A stretch of DNA of 64,000 nucleotides from Nocardiopsis sp. ATB16-24 (GTDB lineage Bacteria; Actinomycetota; Actinomycetes; Streptosporangiales; Streptosporangiaceae). The translations under genes were made by a program, and so were the position numbers. Shown piece by piece: positions 35,904 to 45,297 of this stretch. A model generated the notes under the pieces. That model searched no databases. It saw only the letters and a program-made list of their open reading frames with translations, and had not been told where the DNA came from. How positions within the stretch are numbered: the stretch's first letter is position 1; every line of letters starts with the position of its first letter. Where the stretch lies: positions 186,001-250,000 of the forward strand of contig NZ_JASCXJ010000001.1 of assembly GCF_030271535.1 (NCBI RefSeq), in the 5' to 3' direction.

Positions 35904-37326
35904 GGTAGGCCTCCAATCCGTGTCGCCCGCCCTCGCGGCCGTATCCCGACTCCTTGTAGCCGCCGAAGGGGCTGGTCGGGTCGAACTTGTTGAACGTGTT
36001 GGACCAGACCACCCCGGCGCGCAGGCGCTCGGCGGTCCAGAGCATGCGCGAGCCCTTCTCGGTCCACACGCCCGCGGACAGACCGTAGGGGGTGTTGTTG
36101 GCCTTGGCCACGGCCTCTTCCGGGGTCCGGAAGGTCAGGACCGAGAGCACGGGACCGAAGATCTCCTCGCGTGCCACCCGGTGGGCCTGACTGACACCGG
36201 TCAGGATCGTGGGCGCGAACCAGTAACCGCTCCCGGGCAGGTCGCAGACGGGCGACCAGCGCTCCGCGCCTTCGGCCTCGCCGGTGTCGGTGAGCTCGCG
36301 GATGCGTTCCAGCTGTTCGGCGGAGTTGATGGCGCCGATGTCGGTGTTCTTGTCCAGGGGGTCCCCGAGGCGCAGCCGGGAGATACGGGTCTTGAGCAGG
36401 GGCAGCAGCTCCTCGGCGATCGACTCCTGCACCAGCAGTCGGGAGCCGGCGCAGCACACGTGCCCCTGGTTGAAGAAGATACCGGAGACGATGCCCTCGA
36501 CCGCCTGGTCGATCGCGGCGTCGTCGTAGACGATGTTGGCCCCCTTGCCGCCCAGTTCCAGGGTCGCCCTCTTGTCGGTGCCCGCGACCGCCCGGGCGAT
36601 CTGTCGACCCACCTCGGTGGAGCCGGTGAAGGCCACCTTGTCCGTACCGGGGTGCTCCACCAGGGCGCGTCCGGTCTCGCCCGCTCCGGTGAGGATGTTG
36701 ACCACCCCCGGGGGCAGTTCCGCCTCCTGACAGATCTCCGCGAAGGCGAGCGCGGTGAGCGGGGTGGTCTCGGCCGGCTTGAGGACGACGGTGTTCCCGG
36801 TGGCCAGGGCCGGGGCGATCTTCCACGCGAGCATGAGCAGCGGGAAGTTCCACGGAATGACCTGGGCCGCCACTCCGAGGGGGCGCGGATCGGGACCCAG
36901 GCCCGCATGGGCGAGCTTGTCGGCCCACCCCGCGTAGTAGAAGAAGTGCGCCGCCACCAGCGGCAGGTCGACGTCGCGGGTCTCCTTGATCGGCTTGCCG
37001 TTGTCCATGGACTCCAGCACGGCCAGTTCGCGTGAGCGTTCCTGGAGGATGCGGGCGATGCGGAACAGGTACTTGCCGCGTTCGGCGCCGGGCATCCGGC
37101 TCCACACGGTGTCGTAGGCGCGGCGGGCCGCGGTCACCGCCTTGTCCACGTCGGCGGCCCCGGCCACGGCGACCCGGGCGAGTTCGCTCTCATCGGCGGG
37201 GTTGACGACGGTGAGGTGCTCGCCGCTCTCCGCCGGCGTGAAGGCGCCGTCGACGAACAGCTCGTAGGTCTCGCGCAGGGTGACGACGGAGCGGGACTCC
37301 GGTGCGGGCGCGTACTCGAAGATCAC
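35896..37326 (-). CDS. Aldehyde dehydrogenase (NAD+)
   Basis: Full-length enzyme, 476 residues. Cofactor and catalytic motifs: IPWNFPLLMLAWKIAPALATGNTVVLKPAE, FTGSTEVGRQI, LELGGKGANIV (general base Glu) and FFNQGHVCCAGSRL (catalytic Cys), then EEIFGPVLSV. GTG 37326, six nt behind deoC. In this place it should oxidise acetaldehyde from the DeoC reaction to acetate; specificity is inferred from context. Confidence 0.92.
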   Translation of the reverse strand: MIFEYAPAPESRSVVTLRETYELFVDGAFTPAESGEHLTVVNPADESELARVAVAGAADVDKAVTAARRAYDTVWSRMPGAERGKYLFRIARILQERSRELAVLESMDNGKPIKETRDVDLPLVAAHFFYYAGWADKLAHAGLGPDPRPLGVAAQVIPWNFPLLMLAWKIAPALATGNTVVLKPAETTPLTALAFAEICQEAELPPGVVNILTGAGETGRALVEHPGTDKVAFTGSTEVGRQIARAVAGTDKRATLELGGKGANIVYDDAAIDQAVEGIVSGIFFNQGHVCCAGSRLLVQESIAEELLPLLKTRISRLRLGDPLDKNTDIGAINSAEQLERIRELTDTGEAEGAERWSPVCDLPGSGYWFAPTILTGVSQAHRVAREEIFGPVLSVLTFRTPEEAVAKANNTPYGLSAGVWTEKGSRMLWTAERLRAGVVWSNTFNKFDPTSPFGGYKESGYGREGGRHGLEAYLG

Positions 37327-37332
37327 GACGTT

Positions 37333-38280
37333 TCAGTCCAGCGTGTAGTAGTCGGGGCCCGGGTAGGTGCCGGTGGACAGCCTGGTGCGCTGCATCAGAA
37401 GGTCGTTGAGCAGGCTGGAGGCGCCGATGCGGAACAGGGCGGGGGTCAGCCAGTCGGGGCCGACGACTTCGTTGACCAGGACCAGGTTGCGGATGGCGTC
37501 CTTGGTGGTGCGGATACCGCCTGCGGGTTTGACTCCCACGCGTCGTCCGGTGGCGGCGTGGTGGTCGCGGACCGCCTCCAGCATGACCAGGGTGACCGGC
37601 AGGGTGGCGGCCGGCGAGACCTTGCCCGTGGAGGTCTTGACGAAGTCGGCTCCCGCCCTGATCGCCAGGTGGGAGGCCCGGCGCACGTTGTCGTAGGTGG
37701 CCAGTTCGCCGGTCTCCAGGATGACCTTGAGGTGGGCGGCACCGCAGGCCTCCTTGATCGCGACGATCTCCTCGAAGACCTTGAGGTAGTCGCCGGACAG
37801 GAAGGCGCCACGGTCGATGACCATGTCGATCTCGCCCGCGCCGTCGGCGACGGCGCGGCGGGTGTCGGCGAGTTTGGCCTCCATGGGCGCGCGGCCGGAG
37901 GGGAAGGCGGTGGCCACCGAGGCCACGGCGACACCGGTACCGCGCAGTGCCTCCACGGCGGTGGCGACCATGTCGGGGTAGACGCACACCGCGCCCACGC
38001 GGGGCACGGTGCGGTCGGCGGGGTCGGGGCCGACGGCCTTGGCGCACAGGGACCGGACCTTGCCGGGGGTGTCGGCTCCCTCCAGCGTGGTCAGGTCCAC
38101 CATGCGGATGGCCAGATCGATGGCCTCGGCCTTGGCGGTGGTCTTGATGGACCGGGTGGACAGATCCTGGGCGCGGGCACGCGCACCGACCTCGTCCACT
38201 CCCGGGAATCCGTGCAGGAACGCCCGGAGGGAACGGTTGCTCATCGCCTCGGGCGCGAATGCGGTGTGGGGCACGGGCAC
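37333..38280 (-). CDS. deoC: Deoxyribose-phosphate aldolase
   Basis: Splits 2-deoxyribose-5-phosphate into glyceraldehyde-3-phosphate and acetaldehyde. Schiff-base Lys in DFVKTSTGK, with VDLTTLEGADTPGKVRSLCAKA, CVYPDMV, EIDMVIDRGAFLSGDY, KVILETGEL and GVKPAGGIRT all typical. 315 residues from GTG 38280; the ATG at 38244 is an equally possible start since neither has a good ribosome site. First of three tightly packed genes with the two aldehyde dehydrogenases. Confidence 0.94.
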   Translation of the reverse strand: MPVPHTAFAPEAMSNRSLRAFLHGFPGVDEVGARARAQDLSTRSIKTTAKAEAIDLAIRMVDLTTLEGADTPGKVRSLCAKAVGPDPADRTVPRVGAVCVYPDMVATAVEALRGTGVAVASVATAFPSGRAPMEAKLADTRRAVADGAGEIDMVIDRGAFLSGDYLKVFEEIVAIKEACGAAHLKVILETGELATYDNVRRASHLAIRAGADFVKTSTGKVSPAATLPVTLVMLEAVRDHHAATGRRVGVKPAGGIRTTKDAIRNLVLVNEVVGPDWLTPALFRIGASSLLNDLLMQRTRLSTGTYPGPDYYTLD

Positions 38281-38557
38281 CTACAGCTCGATCGGATCGT
38301 GGGTCACTCCGTCCGCCGGGGCCGGCGGGAACGGTTCGTGTGCGGTGCGGCGTGGGGAGGTGGTCCCCTCGACCGCCAGGCAGTCACCCTAACGCCGGGC
38401 GAAGGTGGCGTCAGCATCTGCGCCGACCGCGCCGCCCAAGGTTGGAGAAGCCTCCAAGGGAAGGCGAGGGCCATCCCCGTACTTTCCGCCATACAGAACC
38501 CGAGAACGCCAGAGAACAGGCGTTTTCTCCATCTCACGTTCTTCACAGGAGACACCA

Positions 38558-38571
38558 CCGGTCTAGACCGG
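38558..38571. promoter_or_regulatory. 14-bp palindrome CCGGTCTAGACCGG, copy 2
   Basis: Same palindrome as at 27500-27513. With its flanks it matches 13 of 16 positions of the DasR-responsive element (ACTGGTCTAGACCAGT form). It lies 69 bp before the GNAT gene and about 280 bp before deoC on the other side, in a 359-base gap where no gene is seen. Confidence 0.45.
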
Positions 38572-38639
38572 ACCACTCCCCTGCGCGGACCCGTGGGGGT
38601 GCCAGACTGGGTCGTGAGGCCGAGGGAGACGGAGGCACG

Positions 38640-39359
38640 GTGGACGACGGGAGGTCGACCGGACGTCGGGGCCATGGCCCCGACGAGGGCGCCGTCGCCC
38701 CCGGCCCGGTACGCCTGGTGCGGTTGGACCGAGAGACCCCGGAGACGATCCTGCTACGGCAGGCCGTGCTGCGGCACCGCCTGCCGCCGGGACAACGCGC
38801 ACACGCGAAGCCGCCGGTGGCCACCCTGCCCGCGGCCGACGCCGACCCCGCCCGTGTCCCCTTCGCCGTACGCGTCCTCGCCTCGCCCGTGACCGACGCC
38901 GCCCAGGCCCGGGCCGTCTGTGCCGGGTTCGGTGTCCTGGACCGGGCCGTACACGCCCGTGACCTGGTCCCCGATCCGGCGCGTGCGGTACTGTTGCGCG
39001 CCTTCCACGTCACCACCGCCTGGCAGGGCAGGGGCGTGGGCCGGGCCGCGTGCTCGCCTCCGTCACTGGACCGGCTGGTCGCCGAGGTGGCACCGCACGC
39101 CGACACGCTGGTGCTGTGCGTCGACGAGGCCAACCACGCGGCGGCGCGTGTCTACCGGCGCGCCGGATTCTCCTTCACCGGGCACCGCCGTCTGGACGAG
39201 GTCGGACGAGCACAATCGGTGATGACCCGCCCCGTGGTCGTGCCCCGTACCGCCCTCGGTCCTTCGTCGTCGGGCGACGACGAGGGACCGGACGTGCCTT
39301 CCGACGATCGCGCCCCACACCGTCACCACCGGTCTCCCCACGACCTCCGAGGGGGATGA
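38640..39359 (+). CDS. GNAT family acetyltransferase
   Basis: 239 residues from GTG 38640 with GGAGG four nt upstream. The core shows LLRAFHVTTAWQGRGVGRAA (acetyl-CoA loop Q-x-x-G-x-G/A), LVLCVDEANHAAARVYRRAGFSFTGHR, the classical last strand-helix of GNAT enzymes. The N-terminal part has LLRQAVLRHRLPPGQ. A hydrophilic C-terminal tail of about 30 residues rich in D/P/H follows. Substrate unknown. Possibly under the palindrome at 38558. Confidence 0.85.
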   Translation: MDDGRSTGRRGHGPDEGAVAPGPVRLVRLDRETPETILLRQAVLRHRLPPGQRAHAKPPVATLPAADADPARVPFAVRVLASPVTDAAQARAVCAGFGVLDRAVHARDLVPDPARAVLLRAFHVTTAWQGRGVGRAACSPPSLDRLVAEVAPHADTLVLCVDEANHAAARVYRRAGFSFTGHRRLDEVGRAQSVMTRPVVVPRTALGPSSSGDDEGPDVPSDDRAPHRHHRSPHDLRGG

Positions 39360-39393
39360 GCGGGATTCCACGCGACCGGCCTAAGCTGGGGCC

Positions 39394-40080
39394 ATGGCGG
39401 AGTTCCGGATCAGCAGCGATGACGAGCGGGTCGATCTGCGCAGGTTGGCGACGGCCCTGATCGAGTCACAGGGGTGGGCTCGCGAGGACGTCGGTGTCTG
39501 GGACAACCGTCACGGTGAGGTGATCGTGACCGTGGACGACGCCCTGCTGCACAAGCCCGAGGCCGACCCCCTGCACCGCCCCCGGCACACTCCGCGAGCG
39601 GTGCACGAGGCCTGTGAGTCACTGCGTCGCGAGGACGGCTCCCTGCGACGGGTGGATTTTCGCGTGCTGCGCGAGGAGACCGCCCGGTTCTTCTCGGCCG
39701 GATGGACGGTCGCCGACGTTCTGCACGCGCTGGCCCACAGGCCCGACGGCGTGCCGTGGCCGAGCGGCCCGGACCACCAGGGCACCGAATGGCTAGGTGT
39801 GCGGATGAGGGCCTGGCGGACCCCCGACGGCGACATCCGCCCCTCCAAGTCACAGGAGGCCGCCCAACTGAGGGTGATCAGCAAGGCGGGCCTGCCCATG
39901 GACATCGGTCTGCCCGAGGATGCGGAGGTGTCCCAGCGGCCGGTGGCCAGCCCGTCCGTGGCCCGGTCCGCCGCCGACGATGCGCGCCGGCTCATGAGGC
40001 AGAACTCCCGGACCACCGTCGACTCCCTGACCCACCGCGACCGCACCTCGGCCCACTTCAGCCGCCGGGACGGCCGGTAG
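39394..40080 (+). CDS. Hypothetical protein
   Basis: 228 residues, no family recognised. A charged N-terminal half (MAEFRISSDDERVDLRRLATALIESQGW) is followed by a possible helix-turn-helix-like stretch (RFFSAGWTVADVLHALAHRPDGVPWP) and a basic, disordered C-terminus. TAAGCT at 39382-39387 ends six nt before the ATG, so it should be leaderless. Its last 23 nt overlap the end of the convergent membrane protein gene. Confidence 0.65.
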   Translation: MAEFRISSDDERVDLRRLATALIESQGWAREDVGVWDNRHGEVIVTVDDALLHKPEADPLHRPRHTPRAVHEACESLRREDGSLRRVDFRVLREETARFFSAGWTVADVLHALAHRPDGVPWPSGPDHQGTEWLGVRMRAWRTPDGDIRPSKSQEAAQLRVISKAGLPMDIGLPEDAEVSQRPVASPSVARSAADDARRLMRQNSRTTVDSLTHRDRTSAHFSRRDGR

Positions 40081-41365
40081 GCCCGTTCCCCCCGGAGGAG
40101 GAGCCGGGAAGACCGCCCGCGGCCCTGCGCTCCTCCCACAGGGCGACCGCCGCGGTCGCCGCCTCGCCCAGGGCCGTCTCGGCCGGGCCCCGACCCACGA
40201 ACCGTCGCCACAGGGTGGCGAAGACCAGGGAACCGAGGATGAACTGCTCCAACAGCCAGGGCTGTTGCCAGTCGATTCCCGAGGCGGAGATGACCACCGC
40301 CAGGACCACGATGTGCCCGCTGTAGATCGTCAGCGGCATGCGTCCGACCGAGGTCAGCGGGTAGGTCAGGACACGGAGACGGTCGCACAGGAACATGCAC
40401 ACCACCAACACGACCAGTCCCTGGCCGATCGCCTCGGCGATCTCGAAGGTGGTGCCGGTGTGGGGCGCGCCGGTCGCCAGCCACCACCAGGAGTCGGTGG
40501 GCACCTGGCCGGAGACCGACTCCATCTTGTCGGTCACCGCGTAACGCACGTCGTCCACCACCGCCGGGTCGGTGACCATCTCCGGAGGCAGGCCGGTCAG
40601 GGCGGGACCGCGCGTCTCCACCAGTCGGTCCAGTCCGCCCAGGGGGTACAGCATCAGCCAGGAGCCCACGTAGCCGAACACGGCCAGGACCAGGCCCGTG
40701 GCCGCCAGGCGCCACCGCACCGCTGTGGCGGTCAGGTCCAGGCGACCCACCGCCATCCCCGCGATCACGTAGACCATGAAGGTGATCGCGGGGTAGTAAC
40801 CGGTCAGGAAGAACTCGGTGAGGGACGTGACCGCGCTCGTGCGGGGGGAGGCCGGGAAGAAGCCGTCTCGCAGCAGGAACGAGAGCGGTGGACCGACCAC
40901 CGCCAGGACGCCCGCCACCGTCCACAGCATGGCGGGACCGAACCTGGCCAACGGCAGTGCCAGCACGAAGAAGCCCGCGTAGTAGGTGAGGATGACGGCC
41001 ACCGGGACTCCCAGGAGGTCCAGCACCAGGCCGAGAACACCGATGAGCAGGGCGCGGGTGAGGATGCGCACCGCCGCTCTGCGCAGCGGTTCTCCGCCGA
41101 CCGGCCGGGTGCGTCCGGTCATGATGGCCAAAGAGACCCCCGCCAGCAGGGCGAAGAGCGCCGAGGAGTTGCCGCGCACCACATCGTGCACCGGCCAGGC
41201 GTAGTCCTCGGGCGAGAGCAGGCCCATCGAGTCCACCCCGAGGTGGACGATGAACATCCCGAAGACCGCGAGGGCGCGCGCCGCGTCTATACCGTCGATA
41301 CGGGTTCCGCGGGCGGGCACGTTCGTGGCCGCGGCGGAGGTGTCGTCTGACTGGTTCTGTGCCAC
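40058..41365 (-). CDS. Multi-pass membrane protein, DUF418/heparan-acetyltransferase-like
   Basis: 435 residues with ten or so hydrophobic segments. The N-terminus RIDGIDAARALAVFGMFIVHLG and the following NSSALFALLAGVSLAIMTGRT are the signature of the DUF1624/DUF418 membrane acyltransferase-like group; near the end SVGRMPLTIYSGHIVVLAVV matches DUF418. GTG 41365 start. C-terminal tail Gly/Pro-rich. Possible role in transferring acyl groups across the membrane; substrate unknown. Confidence 0.82.
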   Translation of the reverse strand: MAQNQSDDTSAAATNVPARGTRIDGIDAARALAVFGMFIVHLGVDSMGLLSPEDYAWPVHDVVRGNSSALFALLAGVSLAIMTGRTRPVGGEPLRRAAVRILTRALLIGVLGLVLDLLGVPVAVILTYYAGFFVLALPLARFGPAMLWTVAGVLAVVGPPLSFLLRDGFFPASPRTSAVTSLTEFFLTGYYPAITFMVYVIAGMAVGRLDLTATAVRWRLAATGLVLAVFGYVGSWLMLYPLGGLDRLVETRGPALTGLPPEMVTDPAVVDDVRYAVTDKMESVSGQVPTDSWWWLATGAPHTGTTFEIAEAIGQGLVVLVVCMFLCDRLRVLTYPLTSVGRMPLTIYSGHIVVLAVVISASGIDWQQPWLLEQFILGSLVFATLWRRFVGRGPAETALGEAATAAVALWEERRAAGGLPGSSSGGNGPTGRPGG

Positions 41366-41492
41366 GACCGTCAGGCTATGCCCCCGGGGGCGACCACGCC
41401 CGGAACCTCCACCGTGTGGCCGAAGACGGCCACGTACGACGCCGGTTCCCGCGGGCGCGGAACGTCCTTGGCGTCCGCGCCCGCGAGGTCCC

Positions 41493-43484
41493 CTACCCGT
41501 CCTTCAGGGTGCTGAAGTAGTCGAGTGCCTCGGGGTTGGCCAGCGAGTCGCGGCTGGCGACCTTCTCGGGGCTCTCCCCCATGAGGATGCGCTTGACCGG
41601 CACCTCCAGGACCTTGCCCGACAGGGTGCGGGGCACGGACCTGATCATGCGGACACGGTCGGGGACGTGTCGGGGAGAGCAGTCGGTGCGGATGCGTCGG
41701 GCGATCTCCTTGGGCAGATCGCCCTCCAGGTCGGCGCCCTCGCGTAGCACGGTGAACAGCTCGATCCGGGAGGAGCCGTCGGGCTGGGGGACGTCCACCA
41801 CGAGGGCGTCGAGGACGTCCTCGATCGCGAGCACGGCGCGGTAGATCTCGCTGGTGCCCATGCGTACCCCACCACGGTTGATGGTGGAGTCGGAGCGTCC
41901 GTAGATGACGGCGGTGCCGCGGTCGGTGATCTCGATCCAGTCGCCGTGACGCCAGATGCCCGGGTAGACGGAGAAGTAGCTGTCGTGCAGACGCTCGCCG
42001 CTGTCATCGCCCCACAGGAACAGGGGCATGGAGGGGGCGGGCCGGGTGACGACGAGTTCGCCGACCTCGTTGACGAGTTCCTTGCCGTCGGGGTCCCAGG
42101 AGGCGACGGCCATGCCGAGGGCACGGGACTGGATCTCGCCCTCGTGGACCGGCAGTGTCGGGGTGCCGCCGACCAGGCAACTGCACACGTCGGTACCACC
42201 GGAGGTGGAGAACAGCCACAGGTCCCGGTCGAACTCCTCGTAGACCCAGGAGAAGGCCTCGGGACTGAGCGGGGAGCCGGTGGAGCCGATGGCCTTGAGG
42301 GCGGACAGGTCACGGCCCTGACGAGGGTGGACGCCCTCCTTCATGCAGGAGGAGAGGAAGCCTGCGCTGGTGCCGAAGACGGTGACCCCGGCGTCGGCGG
42401 CCAGGTCCCACAGCGCGCCCAGGTCGGGCGCGGCGGGACTGCCGTCGTACAGGACGATGGAGGCGTCGGTCAGCAGGACGCTGACCAGGAAGTTCCACAT
42501 CATCCAACCGGTGGTGGTGAACCAGAAGACCCGGTCGTGCTCCTGGGCGTCCAGGTGCAGGTGGAGGTTCTTGAGCTGTTCGAGGAGGATGCCGCCGTGT
42601 CCGTGGACGATGGCCTTGGGCAGACCGGTGGTGCCCGAGGAGTAGAGCACCCACAGGGGGTGGTCGAAGGGGACGGGCGTGAACTCCAGTTCGGCCCCTG
42701 CGCCGGACTCCTCCAGCCGCTCCCAGGACAGGGTGCCCTCCAGGGGCCGACCCGGGTGGAGCTGGTCGAGCAGAACGGTGTGCTCGACGGTGGGCAGGGC
42801 CGCGCGCAGCTCCTCCACCACCGGGCGGCGGTCGAAGTCCTTGCCTCCGTAGCGGTAGCCGTCCACGGCGAGCAGGACCTTGGGTTCGATCTGCGCGAAG
42901 CGGTCGATGACGCTGCGCACCCCGAAGTCCGGGGAGCAGGAGGACCACACGGCCCCCAGGGAGGCCGTGGCGTAGAACGCGGCGACGGTTTCGGGAAGGT
43001 TGGGCAGGTAGGCCACCACGCGGTCGCCGGGGCCGACTCCGAGTTCGCGCAGTCCTGCGGCGATGGCGGCGGTGCGCCGGCGCAGCTGTCCCCAGGTCCA
43101 CCCGTCCAGGGCGCGTAGTTCGGTCGCGTGTTGGATGGCGAGCCGGTCGTCGTCACGGCCCTCGAAGATGTGCTGGGCGTAGTTGAGGGTGGCTCCGGGG
43201 AACCACTCCGCACCGGGCATGGTCCGCTCGCCCAGGACCCGCTCGTAGGGCGTCTCGGCGCGGACGCCGTAGTACTCCCAGATCGACTCCCAGAAACCGT
43301 CGATGTCGGTGACCGACCAGCGCCACAGGGAGTCGTAGTCGAAGGTTTCGGCCGCGTCCCCTTCGCCGAAGGTCCGGACCCCCTTGTTCCGCTCGGCCCA
43401 CTGGGCGAACGCGACGATGTTGGAGGAGGCGATCCTCTCCTCGTCGGGCTGCCAGAGCACACGCGGCACGCTGCTCTTCGTCAT
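41493..43484 (-). CDS. Acetoacetyl-CoA synthetase
   Basis: Activates acetoacetate with ATP and CoA. 663 residues, ANL superfamily: N-terminal cap WQPDEERIASSNIVAFAQWA, P-loop YSSGTTGLPKAIVH, TTGWMMWNFL, RHGDWIEIT and C-terminal catalytic Lys in SGKVLEVPVKRIL; the pattern IGSTGSPLSPEAFSWVYEEF and GGTDVCSCLVGG are those of acetoacetyl-CoA rather than acetyl-CoA synthetases. ATG 43484 behind GGGAAGGCGGG is preferred to one 19 codons upstream. Could use acetoacetate from leucine breakdown (see the carboxylase operon at 49-54 kb). Confidence 0.93.
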   Translation of the reverse strand: MTKSSVPRVLWQPDEERIASSNIVAFAQWAERNKGVRTFGEGDAAETFDYDSLWRWSVTDIDGFWESIWEYYGVRAETPYERVLGERTMPGAEWFPGATLNYAQHIFEGRDDDRLAIQHATELRALDGWTWGQLRRRTAAIAAGLRELGVGPGDRVVAYLPNLPETVAAFYATASLGAVWSSCSPDFGVRSVIDRFAQIEPKVLLAVDGYRYGGKDFDRRPVVEELRAALPTVEHTVLLDQLHPGRPLEGTLSWERLEESGAGAELEFTPVPFDHPLWVLYSSGTTGLPKAIVHGHGGILLEQLKNLHLHLDAQEHDRVFWFTTTGWMMWNFLVSVLLTDASIVLYDGSPAAPDLGALWDLAADAGVTVFGTSAGFLSSCMKEGVHPRQGRDLSALKAIGSTGSPLSPEAFSWVYEEFDRDLWLFSTSGGTDVCSCLVGGTPTLPVHEGEIQSRALGMAVASWDPDGKELVNEVGELVVTRPAPSMPLFLWGDDSGERLHDSYFSVYPGIWRHGDWIEITDRGTAVIYGRSDSTINRGGVRMGTSEIYRAVLAIEDVLDALVVDVPQPDGSSRIELFTVLREGADLEGDLPKEIARRIRTDCSPRHVPDRVRMIRSVPRTLSGKVLEVPVKRILMGESPEKVASRDSLANPEALDYFSTLKDG

Positions 43485-43727
43485 TGGCCCGCCTTCCCGT
43501 TTGCGTGGCTGAGTCTTGCTGTGAGTCCCATCTAACAACACACCAAAAAGCCGGAGGTGCCCCGGCCTCCGGCTAACCGAGTCCGGGACCGAGGAAGATA
43601 GCGCAGGTCACAGCCGAGAAGGTTCGGATTGTGGCCGTCCCACCCAGGAAGGTGTCGAAGGAGGTGGGGAGCCCCCATTGACACGGGCATCGAAGGACGA
43701 AAGATCCGATGATCGGATGTCCATGTT

Positions 43728-43773
43728 CCCGGTGTCGCCCCACCGAGCCGAGGTTCGAAGGGGCGACACCGGG
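43728..43773 (-). terminator. Terminator after the HAD hydrolase
   Basis: Perfect 14-bp stem (43728-43741 with 43760-43773), 18-nt loop, 20 nt beyond the stop of the HAD gene. The rest of the 308-base gap to the synthetase gene shows no gene. Confidence 0.85.
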
Positions 43774-43792
43774 CCGCCGCGTCCACCCGGGG

Positions 43793-44464
43793 TCAGGCTC
43801 CACGCAGTACGGCGACGGCCTCCTCCGGGGAGTCGACCACGAGGGAACCCGTCGCCCGGAGCCGCTCGGGGGACATCAGGCCGCTGGTGACCAGGATGGA
43901 GTGCGCGCCGGCACCGTGGGCGGCGCGGGCGTCGTCGTCGATGTCGCCGATCAGCACGACCCGGGAGGGGTCGACGTCCTGGTGCTCCAGGTGGCGCAGC
44001 AGGTGTTCGGCCTTGGAGTCGTGCTCGGTCTGGAACCGACGACCGTCCACCCGGGTGAAGTGGGGGATCAGGCCTCGTTCCGTGACGAGCGGCACCAGAT
44101 GGTCGTGGGAGGCCATGGACAGCAGGGACTGGGTGCCCCCGTTCCGGGCCCACTCGTGCAGTACCTCGGGGACGCCCGGTGTCAGCTCGCAGGAGGGCAG
44201 GTGGCGCAGGTAGCTGCTGTGGTAGAGCTCCTCGACCCGTTCCCAGTCCTCCTCCAGGGCGCGGCCGAGGAGTTCCTCGTAGCAGGGGAGCAGAGGACGC
44301 CGGAAGAAGGAACGCCAGTGGTCCAGTTCCACGGGGTCGCGTCCGAACATCTCGCACACGGCGTTGACCGCCGCGAGGTTGGCGTGGTTGTCGTTGAGGA
44401 GGGTGCCGTTCCAGTCCCAGACGATGTGGGTGATCTCGTGTCGGTCGAAAGTCGTCTCAGTCAT
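43793..44464 (-). CDS. HAD family hydrolase (phosphatase-like)
   Basis: 223 residues. Motif I is VWDWNGTLLNDN (nucleophile Asp, with Trp between, as in the phosphoglycolate phosphatase-like subfamily), motif II in LLSMASHDHL, motif III Lys in DSKAEHLL and motif IV VVLIGDIDDDARAAHGAG. The helical cap lies between. ATG 44464 or GTG 44473; no clear ribosome site. Substrate unknown. Confidence 0.88.
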   Translation of the reverse strand: MTETTFDRHEITHIVWDWNGTLLNDNHANLAAVNAVCEMFGRDPVELDHWRSFFRRPLLPCYEELLGRALEEDWERVEELYHSSYLRHLPSCELTPGVPEVLHEWARNGGTQSLLSMASHDHLVPLVTERGLIPHFTRVDGRRFQTEHDSKAEHLLRHLEHQDVDPSRVVLIGDIDDDARAAHGAGAHSILVTSGLMSPERLRATGSLVVDSPEEAVAVLRGA

Positions 44465-44506
44465 CAGTCGCACTTTATGCTCACTCTCCCGGACCGGGTA
44501 CGCGTT

Positions 44507-45190
44507 CTACGCCACCCTGTCCCCGGGATCGCGCGGTCCCACCGGCCCCTCCCCCGCCCTCGTGCCGCCCGCACCGCCTTCCGCGTGCCCACGCCACCAC
44601 CGGCGCGGGCGCCGACCGCGCCGCACCGCCCAGACTCCGCCCAACACCATGAGCGGGAACACGACGAGGATGACGACGGGCAGCAGAACGGCGGCCAGAG
44701 AGGTCGTGAAGCTGACCACGTCCTCCGCGAGGGAGACCATGGGCGCGGCGCAGCCCGCGGTCACGGTGTTGACGACCGGTCGGGCCAGGGCCTTGGCCAC
44801 GTGGAAGAGCAGGGCGATGACCACGCCCGCGACGACGGGTCCCCAGGAGACCCCGTCCGGGGCGGAGGCACCGGAGGCGGCGCCGGTGATCTCGGCGAGC
44901 TCCACCGTGGAGGCTCCGGCCCCGAAGGTGATGCCGCCGGAGGTGGGCCGCACCACCGTCTGGATCACGTCGTTGACGCTGTCCAACGCGGGCACCTTGT
45001 CGGCGGCGAACTCCACCACCAGCAGCACACCGAGGGTCACGAGCGTGACGGGGTGCTCCAACCACTGCCAGGAGGCGCCGAGCGGGAGCAGGTCGGTGAA
45101 GCGGGCGATCAGGCCGATCACGAGAAGAGGGATGTAGGCGTTGAGCCCGGCGGCGGAGGACAGGCCCAGACCGGTGAGTGTGGCGACCAT
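44507..45190 (-). CDS. DUF4126 membrane protein
   Basis: 227 residues with five or six hydrophobic segments: TGLGLSSAAGLNAYIPLLVIGLIARF at the N-terminus (typical of DUF4126), VEFAADKVPALDSVNDVIQTVVRPTSG, and a basic/Gly-rich tail. AAGGAAACGC precedes ATG 45190. No known function; the conserved FAADKVPxxDxxxD loop is the hallmark of the family. Confidence 0.85.
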   Translation of the reverse strand: MVATLTGLGLSSAAGLNAYIPLLVIGLIARFTDLLPLGASWQWLEHPVTLVTLGVLLVVEFAADKVPALDSVNDVIQTVVRPTSGGITFGAGASTVELAEITGAASGASAPDGVSWGPVVAGVVIALLFHVAKALARPVVNTVTAGCAAPMVSLAEDVVSFTTSLAAVLLPVVILVVFPLMVLGGVWAVRRGRRPRRWWRGHAEGGAGGTRAGEGPVGPRDPGDRVA

Positions 45191-45297
45191 GCGTTTCCTT
45201 GCGTGCTCCGAGGGGTGGGGGGCGTGCGGTCATCGCCCCGACTCCGATGTACAGATGTCGACGCCCGCGGAGCTCACCTGGTTTCGCCTTCCGATGC

